From Prinia subflava (taxonomy: Eukaryota; Chordata; Aves; Passeriformes; Cisticolidae), in the NCBI RefSeq assembly GCF_021018805.1, contig NC_086248.1:63001985-63065984 (forward strand): a DNA stretch of 64,000 bases, read 5' to 3'. This document shows, piece by piece, positions 51,343-61,910 of the stretch. The position numbers and the translations under genes were made by a program. Numbering within the stretch: position 1 is the stretch's first letter; each line of letters begins with the position of its first letter. Below the pieces are notes generated by a model. It saw nothing but the letters and a program-made list of their open reading frames with translations. It had not been told where the DNA came from and made no database searches.

Positions 51343-54300
51343 CTACAGAATGGCTATGGCTACCTGCCATAGCCAGCTCACTCACCCAGGTGAGTAGGTT
51401 AACCCATACATGTTAAGCATAAAGGTTGTGCCTATCTGTTTGTGGGTATCAGCAGCTGCCTGAGGTACTCTCCAGAATTGTCTGAGTTCCTATAACAGTC
51501 AAATGCTCTACTGTGAAGCTGGCTGCCACAGTAGTCCTAATTTTGTTGCACATTATTCCTCTGTCTCCACCTGCAAAACTGTAACTGGAGCACCCCTGAA
51601 GTAACAGGGAATTGCTAAGGGTGATGTAGATGCACTTGCACACACAGAGCTCAGACGCTGTAATGTAGAGACACCACAGCTGTAACAAGCCCAATTTTAA
51701 TTTCATCCTCACATCACCATTATAACTTACATGCCCTGGATCCTAGTGTCACGGGTCAAATGCTGCAAACTACCTTTGCAGCATCACCAAGTTAAAAAAT
51801 CAGTAGAATCTGTGGTCACCACTGGAATTCTTCACACAAGTATTCAAGAAACTAATATCTTGCTTTCAAAAGATTTCAGAGAAAATAGTTTACAAATTGC
51901 TGGGAGGTATTCAGAAGTGTTTGCCCAGAAAATGCATAAAAATCTAGTAGGCCTAACCATATATGCAATGTGGACTGTCAGATATAACAATAAGAAATAT
52001 GGAATTGTGAGAAAAGCAGTGTCAAAATAAGTGAATACTCAAAATTCTAAAGAGTTCACAGTAATTTATTTACTGAAATAAAAAGCTACTTAATCACTTT
52101 AACAGCAAGAACTAAGTGAATATCTAAGGATGCTCAGTATAATTGACAAATGGGACATATACGGTGGGACTGTATATGCTGGAATGTAAGTAGCAATTCT
52201 GCTTGTGTCATGGGAAGATTTTCTCATTCAGCCCAGTTGAGGAAGGAAAGAATCAAGTTTAAATTTTCCAGTCAGTTGTGGGACCATCTCTAGCAGAAGT
52301 CCTCCCTCTGTGCCTCTGCCTTGCCTCAGGAGCAGTTAACCAACCTACACAGCTACTGCTCTCAGCTCAGAGCTCAGCTTTCTTCCTTCTCCTAATCATT
52401 TGTCGCCAACCAAGCTAAAAATGGCAACGCTCTTTTCACAAGTATCTCCTATTTCATTTCTCATTCCTAGGCAGACTCCATCTAATGGGATCAATTTAAG
52501 GATATTATTTCCAACAATGTTTTCTTGAAGCCACTCCAATGTCTGTCACTTTGCTTCCCACTGATTAACCCCTAGCTAGTTTGTGTTGCACCACACCCAG
52601 GCTCTGCCCACCAACCATCTTGCAAGATTATATAGTGCTACTACACCTCCTCAGCCTTCTAAGTGTATTTTCTCAATTATTTCTTTTTTTTCCTATAAGA
52701 TTAGCTGAAGAATATATATTTTTATAAAGGTATGTCCTGCCTTTAAAAAAATCTTTCAGCTACTCGCTCATCATTTCTGCTCAGCACCAGAGCATAATGG
52801 GTTTTTCTGGTGGTATCATCTTAAGAGTGTGTAGTCACAGCAAAGTAAGGGACAGGGAGAGAGAAGAAAATAAATATTCACCCACTTGAACTAGCTAAGC
52901 TTGTCTTCCTCTTAGACTGATGTTCAGTAGCATTATTTAGGCTAAGTGAAACCTCCTTCTTGGTTTAAAATAGTGCCAGACACTGAAAACTTACAGTCTT
53001 TCAAATGCACTATCAGTGACACTGCAGTTATGGAAAATTAAATATTTTCCCCTTCTGACTCTCATGGTTTCTCACATATGCATACATAAAAATGTATATG
53101 TCATGACCTGAAAAACCCAGCCACGTGTTAAAGTGGATCTTGAAAATTTAAAAATAACCCACACCTTATGTAATGTCTCCTTTTTTGGAGCAAGATCTTT
53201 AAGAGTATGTTCAAATATTTGCCTGACCTTGTCTAGTTGAAAAGATAAAGAAATACCGAAAAGCCTCTGCAACAGTGGTACATAGTTAATGTATGTTAAT
53301 TTTTTGATAATTCACGGACAGATAATGAAGAGATAATAATAAGATAACCTTGCCAGATTACTGTAGTCCCCTCTGCGTGTCAATGCTTTCTTTTTATCTC
53401 ATATTTCTATATCCACCACTGCATAGTTTTCATCATCAGTCTCTGCTCATGCAAACTTAACAATGACAAAAGAAAAGTTAGTGTTATTTCATACATCCAT
53501 CAGGGAAATTCCCTGAATTCTTGCTATTCAATATCTAGAATACCCCCTCTTCAAAAAATCTACTTATCTGACAAGGAGAACACAAACTGTCACTATGGAA
53601 GAACAATTTTCCTTAGGATGTTAAAATCATTCTAGTCTGCTTTGGTCTTAGCTCCACTTCAAATGATCTAACATTTCTGCTTTGCTGTAAAACAAAAATT
53701 AAAATGCTCTTATAACAAACCCACAGATTTTAAATTTTTTAAATAAAGACAAATTTATGTATAGAGACAGCCAGTCTCTCACCTATAAGATTCCTAGGAA
53801 CCTTAGTCTTTATTTTTCTGGATCTGTTCCTGACTGAAACCAACCTTTCTCTCACTGTGGATCTAAAGATCATCTGAGCCAAGAGTTAAGTCTTTATCTT
53901 TTGACTGATTTACATACCCAAAGAGGAAGTTGGAAAAATCTCAACCATCATGTAGATAAAATTTGTCACCTTGCTGCTTTTGCTGCATATTTTATCTTCA
54001 TTTTGACAAGGTAGAGTCTGGCAGCTGTAAATGAAGAGCTAGCACATGAAAGACATAGACAACTGAGACTCATTCCAACAGGACTTGGAAATTAAACTAC
54101 AACATAATAACTACTTATTGTTATAACTAATAGAAACAAAACAAACGGTTAATAGAACATTTTCCTTTTGCGACACCAAGTTTTAGAAAATTTGAAATTT
54201 TCTTCTAAAAAACTAAAGAAGTCCAAAATAAAAGTGGCTAAATTCATGCAGTATTATACAATTTCATATAACTTGTAGGACAACTACAGAAATAATAAAA

Positions 54301-54602
54301 TTGCTCTTTGGGAAAATACAGTACACATATTTCTACCTTTTAGGTGATCAGTATCAAAGGTGCTGCCTATATGATGCCAAAGTTAGATTGTACAGTTCTT
54401 ATTTGACATTAATCCTATCTTGTCAAACAACTAGTCACAAACTTCTACACCTACAATTAGATTTTAATTCTTTTAGCACTATTCAAATGTTTTACCAACT
54501 TTAACATGCTTCTACATCTAACTTCCTTGCATTATATTCATCCCAGGATCATTTCCAGCCTTCCATGATGGTATTTTTAGAAGTCTACTGTTTCTGTCTT
54601 TC
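51343..54602. other. AT-rich non-coding DNA, no gene recognised
   Basis: No exon, RNA gene or repeat recognised. The best open frame is 99 codons (51731-52030, plus), without domain features. Confidence 0.5.
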
Positions 54603-54616
54603 TTTTTTTTTTTTTT
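54603..54616. repeat. Homopolymer T run
   Basis: Fourteen consecutive T residues within a wider pyrimidine-rich stretch. Simple sequence. Confidence 0.9.
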
Positions 54617-55508
54617 CTCCTTCCCTTGTGTTCTTGTTTTGTTTTGCTTTTTAATTCAGAAACTGGCCTGGTCTCTCAGCATCTCAACATTAACGGCAGG
54701 ATGAGAATTCCCAGCTAAACCATATTTTTCACAGCATTTTCTACATCATGAAACTCCACAGAGCTTATTCTGTGCAGTGTGTTATGACAGCAGTTTCCTG
54801 AATTACACCCATAAGGCAATGTTCAGGTTTGACTTGTTACTGTTAGCTTTGGTGTTGATATTTTTATTTTCCTTTTTTAATTGCTAAATATATTTGACAA
54901 TCCAGCCAAAAAACCCCCAAGAGATCATTGCAAGTCAAGTATCATTCATAGACTCACCTTTTTTGTTGGCCAGGAAAACAAATCATTTTTAAAAGGAAAA
55001 AAATCTAACTTTTTCCATGGAAATTGTGCATGGAAAATTAACTGGAAGTTCTTTTCTATGAAAATGATCAAACCTTTAGAAGCTGCACTTTTCTTACAAA
55101 CTATTTCTATGAAAAAATCTGGAATAAAATTCAAATCTCGCTTTTATTTCTGTTATTAGTCTTCAACTTTACTTTCCGTTTCTATGCCTTCAGCTACCAC
55201 TTACCACTATTCTCAGTACAAAGCATTCAGTCATCCATTTGGTTATTATTTACCTTTCACCTAACTCTTACCTCTTGCCTATTACAAAAAATCCTCTTCA
55301 TAAATCACCTCCTACCTGTGCTCCAATCTTTGGTACCCATAAAGTGCCAGGTAGCACTTAAGAAAAGAAAATTTTTGCACTAGAACAAATTTTTTACTCC
55401 TGAGAAAATCATCCAAATCATCTTTGTGATAATAAGTGCTTAAGAAATTCCCAAAAAGAGACCAAATTTTTATTTCTAAACATTTTACTGTAAAAAGTAA
55501 TCTTCAAA
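54617..55508. other. AT-rich non-coding DNA
   Basis: Frames at 54881-55159 (plus) and 54946-55134 (minus) overlap on opposite strands with no recognisable content. No repeat recognised. Confidence 0.5.
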
Positions 55509-55895
55509 AAATCACAGAACAAGTTGATTTGGATGGGACCCATAAGGACCATTAGGTCCAGCTTCTAGCCCAGCACAGCACCATCCCCAAGAGCCACACC
55601 ATGAGCCCAAGAGCCTTGTTCAAATGCTCCTTGAACTCTCTCAGTTGTGACCTGAGTGCTGTGACCACTTCCCTGGGGAGCCTGTTCCAGTGCCCAACCA
55701 CCCTCTGGGTGAAGAACCTTTTCCCAGTATCCGGCCTAAACCTGCCCTGACACAACTGCATGCCATTGCCTCAGGTCCTGTCACTGGACTGTCACTCTAT
55801 GGTCTGGTCAGCACAGGGAAGACCAGTGCCTGCCTCTCCTGTTCCCTTCATGAGGAAATTGTGGGTGCAGTGAGGTTTTCCCTGCAATCTCCTCT
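55509..55895 (-). mobile_element. CR1: CR1 LINE, 5'-truncated copy
   Basis: Minus-strand CR1 3' end. The plus strand opens with ATCACAGAACAAG (complement of the octamer tail region) and continues with 'agcacagcaccatccccaag', 'gctccttgaactctctcag' and 'gagcctgttccagtgcccaa', all shared with the copy at 8671, so the two belong to the same or close subfamilies. On the minus strand a frame at 55552-55761 keeps the peptide pattern KRFFTQRVVGHWNRLPREVV, typical of the end of CR1 ORF2. The 5' limit near 55895 is approximate. Confidence 0.93.
55552..55761 (-). pseudogene. CR1 ORF2 C-terminal remnant
   Basis: A 69-codon open frame preserving the conserved CR1 3' peptide signature (FFTQRVVGHWNRLPREVV) near residues 16-33. 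All enzymatic domains lie upstream in a full element and are absent here. It cannot be functional. It shows the direction and subfamily of the insertion. Confidence 0.7.
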
Positions 55896-57770
55896 TCTTG
55901 ATATATCAGTGACTTTTATCTTCTTGCACCTCTAAATGAAAACATCTTACTCATTTGTGGCCTTTTTTTTTTCAACTTGCTAATGGAAAGTTGTTTTCAT
56001 TAAACTATCTTTAGCATATCAATTCTGGAATTTTACAGACAACTATTGTGCCAAGATACTTTCTATACCCTATGATTTATTACATTTTGTAGAAATACTA
56101 CCCCACATGCAACCACAGGGATATTTCCCTCATATGATTTCTAATCCACTGCTTGTAGTATTTGCTCACTGTGACACATAAGCTTTCTGCTAAGACAAAA
56201 AATTTAAAGACAAAAACATTAAACATCTTTATGGGTCATCTACAGGAGAAAATTATTTTATCTGAAATGCTGAGTACATTAACACTGTTGGTATCACACT
56301 TCCTGTCTCCTCACAACGTCTTTATGTTTCAGCCTTCAATAGTGGGTTATAGCAGGTACCTCCTTTACTCTCTACAGCTGGATTTTCCATCTCACCAGTT
56401 CCTTCACCCTAACTAGGATTTTAATTCTTCTTTTTTCCTCTTACTGTCCTCCTGTATCTTCCAGGAGTTCCCTGACTTCTCCACTGTACATTGTTCTCAA
56501 CTTCTTTCCACTTAACTGTTGTGTATCCTACATTTCTGTCTTCATACCTGTAACTCATCTGACTAGCAGACTGAAAAGTTGTCCCAATGAGCAGTGATGT
56601 CCTTCTATTTTTCTAATATTAAATATTCCTTCTTTCACTTCATTTTCTGGAAGGACTCTTCTCCTTCACTCTTTTCACATTTGCATGTTAGCCAGCGCAA
56701 CTGTTCTGGTTTCATTCAGCAAACCCCAGATGTTTTCATTTTATTTTCTAGGTGTCTTTGGAAATTAGAACTTGTTAAAAACCCTTGTGACTTTTGATAT
56801 TTGTTTTAACTTCATTCCATTTAATACCTAGAATTGTTCTTAGGCATTTACTTTCAAAGGCATTTAGATGCCTTTCTACATCATTGCTGAATTTAAAGTT
56901 GTCATATCTATATATTAAGATGAAAATAATGTTTGAATGGAAATTTTGTATATAAATGGCATATTTTCAACAAAATTGGAACAAAAAAGACCTCTTCATA
57001 TATTATGAAGATTGCAAAGGTTAATATTTAGAATTCTGACTATAACAATCTTTACAGAGTAAAAACATACCTGTTTGTTAAAATAGAGATTGTTTGAAAT
57101 GTACACGAAGTCTCCCTTACAGGAAAGAACTAGGTTGGCCAGTAATTTTTTTTAAAAAAGAAGGTTGATAAATTCTTTCACAATGTCCTTAAACCATCCT
57201 GATTAATTTTTATGAGTTTGTCAGTACTTTAATAAGTTTTCTTCACAGCTTTCTCAATACAAAATTAGTTCAGGCAGTTACGTAAACCTAAGGAGAACTA
57301 GATCATGTTCCCTTTCCAATCTAAGGGAATTTGTACCAACAGAAAAACAGAAAATATGTGTATAACCTTTCAGCCAACTATTGTTGAACACCTGCAGGTA
57401 TTGTGAAATGCAAGTTCACCCTCATGAAGAATTTCCACTTCCCATTAAATATCTAAACGTTCCCTTAATCCTTGTTTAATGGATATTTGGTTGGCTGGTC
57501 ATTTTTAAAAGTAAAACAGCATCAACACTTATAAATTAGGTCATTTTCATCCACAGAGTACCTGATAATTTCATGGTCTAACCTTTTATACGAAGTATAT
57601 ATTGGATTCAGGTGCAGTTGGTCTTGTCTTAGATTGAGAACAAGGAAAAGATCTCTCGTCTTTCCATCTCTTTTTAATGACTGTTCATTTCCTCTTAAGG
57701 CAAAGGCAACTTTAATGACCAAACCAAATCACTGGTAACTTTAGTGAATGAATCACTGAACTGTGATGAA
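55896..57770. other. AT-rich non-coding DNA between two CR1 copies
   Basis: No gene or other repeat recognised. Open frames are up to 84 codons (56162-56416, plus). A T-rich run lies near 55962. Confidence 0.5.
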
Positions 57771-58175
57771 ATGGCTGAGAAAGTTTGGGCTATTCAGCCT
57801 GGAGAAGAGAAGGTTGCATGGAAACCTCATAGGAGCATTCCCCTATCTGAAGGATCCTACAGGAAAGCCAGAGAGGGACACTTCATCAGGAACTGTGGCA
57901 GGACAAGGAGTAATGGGTACAAACTGAAAGCAGAGAAATTTAAGACAGAAGGTAGGAAGAAATTCTTGACCATGAGGGTAGTAAGATACCAAAACCACTT
58001 TCTCAGGGTGGTTCTGGAAGCACCACCAACCCTGGCAGTGTTCAGGGCCATATTAAATATGTCCTTGAACAACCTGGTCAGGTGAGGGGTGTCCCTGTCC
58101 ATGGAAGTGAGTGTTGGGACTAGATGGTCTTTAAGGTGCATTCCAACCCCTTAGCTTTCTATTATTCTATGATTT
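57771..58175 (+). mobile_element. CR1: CR1 LINE, 5'-truncated copy
   Basis: Plus-strand CR1. It starts with 'gggctattcagcctggagaa', a very common CR1 internal block, and continues through 'actgtggcaggacaaggag', 'aatgggtacaaactgaaag', 'ggaagaaattcttgaccatg', and the terminal 'gactagatggtctttaagg', 'tgcattccaacccc' and 'attattctatgattt' tail. Its tail is of the ATTCTATG type, unlike the TGATTCTG tail at 51342, indicating a different subfamily. A partly open frame (57744-58085) reads through but has lost the HWNRLPREVV signature and carries substitutions, so it is non-functional. Confidence 0.93.
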
Positions 58176-58372
58176 AAGAAATACCATTACTTATTTTAGA
58201 ACATCATTTTCCCTGCTTTTCTTATAATTTTCCAGAAAATAAATACTTTGGTTTTATGTGAGAACTTTCTTTATACAGGAAATAAATTCTCACCTGAAAC
58301 CAGTTCTTGTCATTTAATTTCTTCATTTTCAGCATGAACTATCACTTCCTAAAAAATTAGTATTTCTACCTC
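58176..58372. other. AT-rich non-coding DNA
   Basis: Short spacer between the CR1 tail and the TA palindrome. Nothing recognised. Confidence 0.5.
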
Positions 58373-58398
58373 CTGTTATATATATATATATATAACAG
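58373..58398. repeat. 26-bp perfect palindrome on a TA core
   Basis: CTGTTA and TAACAG arms enclose a run of alternating TA, making a perfect 26-base palindrome. TA-cored palindromes can extrude cruciforms and are mutation-prone. The non-TA arms make it more than a plain microsatellite. Confidence 0.9.
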
Positions 58399-59185
58399 CT
58401 AGAAGCTAAAGCCTGACACAGCTAAATGTGTCACAGATGGGTACTGGTGAAAGTGATTGACTATGAATATGAACTGCCAAGGGATTGTTTATCTATTGAT
58501 ACTCACCTATAAAGATTGTGTGGCACTCTGCAAGACATATTTGTCAAATATATCATTGTACTGTGTAGATAAGAAATAAGAATACCTGATCTAATTGTCT
58601 CTTTGGCCTTATTATATGTAGTTTTATGTAACTGAGAAGATTTATTAGTCAGAATTGAGACCTTCGTTCCTAAAACAGACATCTAAATGTTTCCATAGGA
58701 ATGGGTTGGGAGCTTATCTTAATTGTTTTCAGCCAGGAACTGTCTCACTGAAACAGACTGGTCACAGTGGGACTCCTGTCCATTGAAACCAAAGAGCTCA
58801 ACTGGAAATTCCTTTACTTTAGCATCTTGGGTCTCATGCTATGTTATCAACCCAGATCATTGGAAGAAGAGAGGAACTCTTTCCAATTCAAAGCCTTCTG
58901 TGCCAAAGGCTATTTCTTAACAGTCTCAGATTTAGTATAACTGTCTCTGAACATTCAGAAATCTTCACACCAAATTAGTATCAAATAATTTCTGCTGCTT
59001 TGGAATATGTAAATAAACAATATTTAGTTGACAAAAATGATTTTTTTAAAGTAAACTATATTTTCACATCATAATCCAATTATAATGCTATCTATCCAGC
59101 TGTTTCCTTCAAAGAGAACATGATCTCTTCTGAGGGACTTTAACCACTTGAAAAACAATGAGAATTTAATTATTTTGAAATGGTA
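58399..59185. other. AT-rich non-coding DNA
   Basis: Nothing beyond chance frames of up to 65 codons. No repeat recognised. Confidence 0.5.
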
Positions 59186-59354
59186 AGAATAGAATAGAAT
59201 AGAATAGAATAGAATAGAATAGAATAGAATAGAATAGAATAGAATAGAATAGAATAGAATAGAATAGAATAGAATAGAATAGAATAGAATAGAATAGAAT
59301 AGAATAGAATAGAATAGAATAGAATAGAATAGAATAGAATAGAATAGAATAGAA
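59186..59354. repeat. (AGAAT)n pentanucleotide microsatellite, 33 perfect units
   Basis: From 59186 to 59350 the sequence is AGAAT repeated 33 times without interruption, followed by a partial unit (AGAA). Three frames of the complement stay open and encode a five-residue repeat, an artefact. An uninterrupted array this long should be highly polymorphic in length. No CR1 body adjoins it, although its unit is close to the ATTCTATG CR1 tail on the other strand. Confidence 0.98.
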
Positions 59355-61529
59355 GTTTTTAGGTGTTTCCATCTGGAGTAATATAGTTTAGTATATATGG
59401 GGTAATATCACACGGGCTAATCCACAAATGCAATAAGTCTAATACAGGAGTGTTCTTAAACAGAAAAGAGAAGTATCATTGTTTCATGTTTTGATTGTTC
59501 AGTTTTATTATTTTCATTTTACATACTTCTAGATACTAGATTTTCAGCACAAAACCACTTATCTTTATATTAAGGCATTTGTGTTTATTTTATTAAGAAC
59601 CATGTTAACTTTGATTTTACCAATAATGTCAGGGTTCCACTTTCATTTTAAATTCTTAAATATTTAGTTCTAATCTTAATACTTGTGAGCATCTTCCATA
59701 TATTCTGTAGCCTACTTTTAGGGCACAACACCAGTACTCACAAGAGGTGAGAAATTCACAGCCAGTTGCATTTTTTTCTATTTGCACTAGATTTTAATTA
59801 GACCATATTTTTGTTGCATTGAAATATTATACCTATTTCTTCTCATGTTTTTCTGTACTTTGAAATTAAGGGAATAGATAAGCCAAATATTTTAAATATC
59901 TGTCTCTTGGCTACAGTAATTACAGTTACCTATTCTAATTTATTATGAGACCCTGTAGAATTGTGCAAAGAGGGTCTTACCTTTTATATTGCATAAAAGT
60001 TTTGTTTTATGTAGTTAGTATATACATGCAAGCACAAAACCTCAATTTAGTTTAATATGAACACAGTTCATCTTCCGGTGAAAATCAGTCAAGCTCATTT
60101 GGTATGATCATAGGAACTATCTCTGAAACAGCACGAAAAACAATGGGTTTATTTTCCTTTCCAGTCCTTTCCACATTTTTAATTATTCTGCTTTTTTTCA
60201 AAGAGAAGAGCTGAAGTGAGTCTGTTTCTAGACAGTCTCAGACTCAGCACAGTGTGACATCTTTTTAAAAATTAAATATATGTACATAAAAGTCAAATAG
60301 AATTTTTTGTGTAATTTTTACTGTTATAAACTCAAATGCTTAGTTCAGAAACATACACTGGGAGTACTATGTGATCTGCCATACTACTACCACTAAAATA
60401 TCAGCATTTTCAGGGTTATTTTCCAGGTGGTCTGTACTCTCAACAGGCTTTTCTTCTGTTTTAAACTACCTTTCATCCTACCAGTTGTCATTTATATGTC
60501 TTAATTTTCCCTGGAGACACTGCTCCCTTCTTCAAAGAGCAGGCAGTTCCAAAACCTCTGGGCCTCTGTCTTAATCTCAAAGATGTGCCAGGCACCATCC
60601 TCGAGGAGCAAAATTTGAACTCCACCTAGCTCACAGACCAGCATCTACAGCACTGCCATTTCCTCTGGATCCACGGCTCAGAGCTGCCTCAGCCTCACTT
60701 CTGCCTTGCCCTTCAGCACAGGTTAGCAACACCTGCACAGAGGCTGAAAGGATCCTCCATGAGTAGCTCTCCCTTCTTGCTGTGCCCACCGTGGTGACTC
60801 TCGCTGTCACTTGGATGAGTGGATGAGCAAGAGGGGGCAACATTACTCAGACAAGGTGACAAATGGGCAAGATACCAGCAGACAAACTGAGTGTGTGCAA
60901 TTTCACAGATCCTGTAACTACACTCAGATAATCCACAAGGCTATCCTTTCATGATTTTTTTTTTTTTTTAATAAGTTTAGCTCTCCTGAATGACCAAGGA
61001 AAACAAGTTGCAGCATGGTAATTTGTGCAGGGCAACCCTCATGAAAATCCTTCATGTCAGGTCTAAAAAAATCACCAGAATATTTCACAGATTGTTTCAA
61101 GCTTTCTGCAGTTAATCAGCCCTTGGCTTCTTTAGATAACATGCTTGCAAGGATCTCTGATATTGCCAGTGGGGCAATGATGTTTGCAGTGATGATACTT
61201 GTCCAGGGGGAATGTGGACAGACCCCAGCTGCTCACCCAACACAGCTTTCTCCATTGCTACCAAGTACCAACAACTCATTCCCTGCTGACCTTGGCTGAT
61301 TTCAAACTACTAATGTAACAGTGAATTTTACATGTGTTTAATATTCTTATGCCTGGTTCAGCCTATAATACAGTGACTTCCTTAAATAAACCAATATCTG
61401 ATTTGCTGGGGTTTAATAAATAACAGGTATAAATTTTTACTATAAATAATAACACTGATTATCCTGTATAATCAAACTCTTCACCTGCTGTGAGACATAC
61501 CACATTTATGCAGATCAGCTGTAGGCTTT
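59355..61529. other. AT-rich non-coding DNA, no gene recognised
   Basis: No gene recognised. A GC-richer stretch at about 60530-60850 opens a 70-codon minus-strand frame without recognisable content. A run of 15 T residues lies at 60955-60969. Confidence 0.5.
60955..60969. repeat. Homopolymer T run
   Basis: Fifteen consecutive T residues. Simple sequence. Confidence 0.9.
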
Positions 61530-61910
61530 TCATCCATGAAATTATAGAATGTATAATGTGATGGGCCATGATATATTTAGTGTACTGTAATTGCTTATTT
61601 ATAAAAGAGCTATCAACAGCCCACTTTAAATAAATTCAGAAATCACCGTAGGGCATTTCAAAATGAATATTTTATATGACATTTCTAAAAGATTATGAGC
61701 ATTTCTTTGAACAGTAAAATTAATGGCTGTTTTGCTGTTTAACGTCATCCTGTGTAGATTCAGGATAATGGCATATAAACTGTAATTGCTGCATTTGTGT
61801 TTTAATTAGGAATATAATAATCCACCTCTCTCATGCTGTAGTTTTCTGAAATTAATATGGGGGATAATTTAAAGTGGTCTGTTTCATAATAGGATAGTTA
61901 TAAGAAAGTG
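61530..61910. promoter_or_regulatory. Candidate conserved non-coding element, homeobox-site-rich
   Basis: Non-repetitive AT-rich sequence holding the homeodomain core TAATTA (61803-61808), two CTGTAATTGC-type words (near 61586 and 61780), a half-CRE-like AACGTCAT (61741-61748) and AATTAATGG. The texture resembles deeply conserved vertebrate enhancers near developmental genes. Conservation cannot be tested here, and boundaries are arbitrary. Confidence 0.35.

Noticed and set aside
59166..59372. Apparent repeat protein with a five-residue period on the minus strand
   Set aside because: It is the translation of the (AGAAT)n microsatellite.
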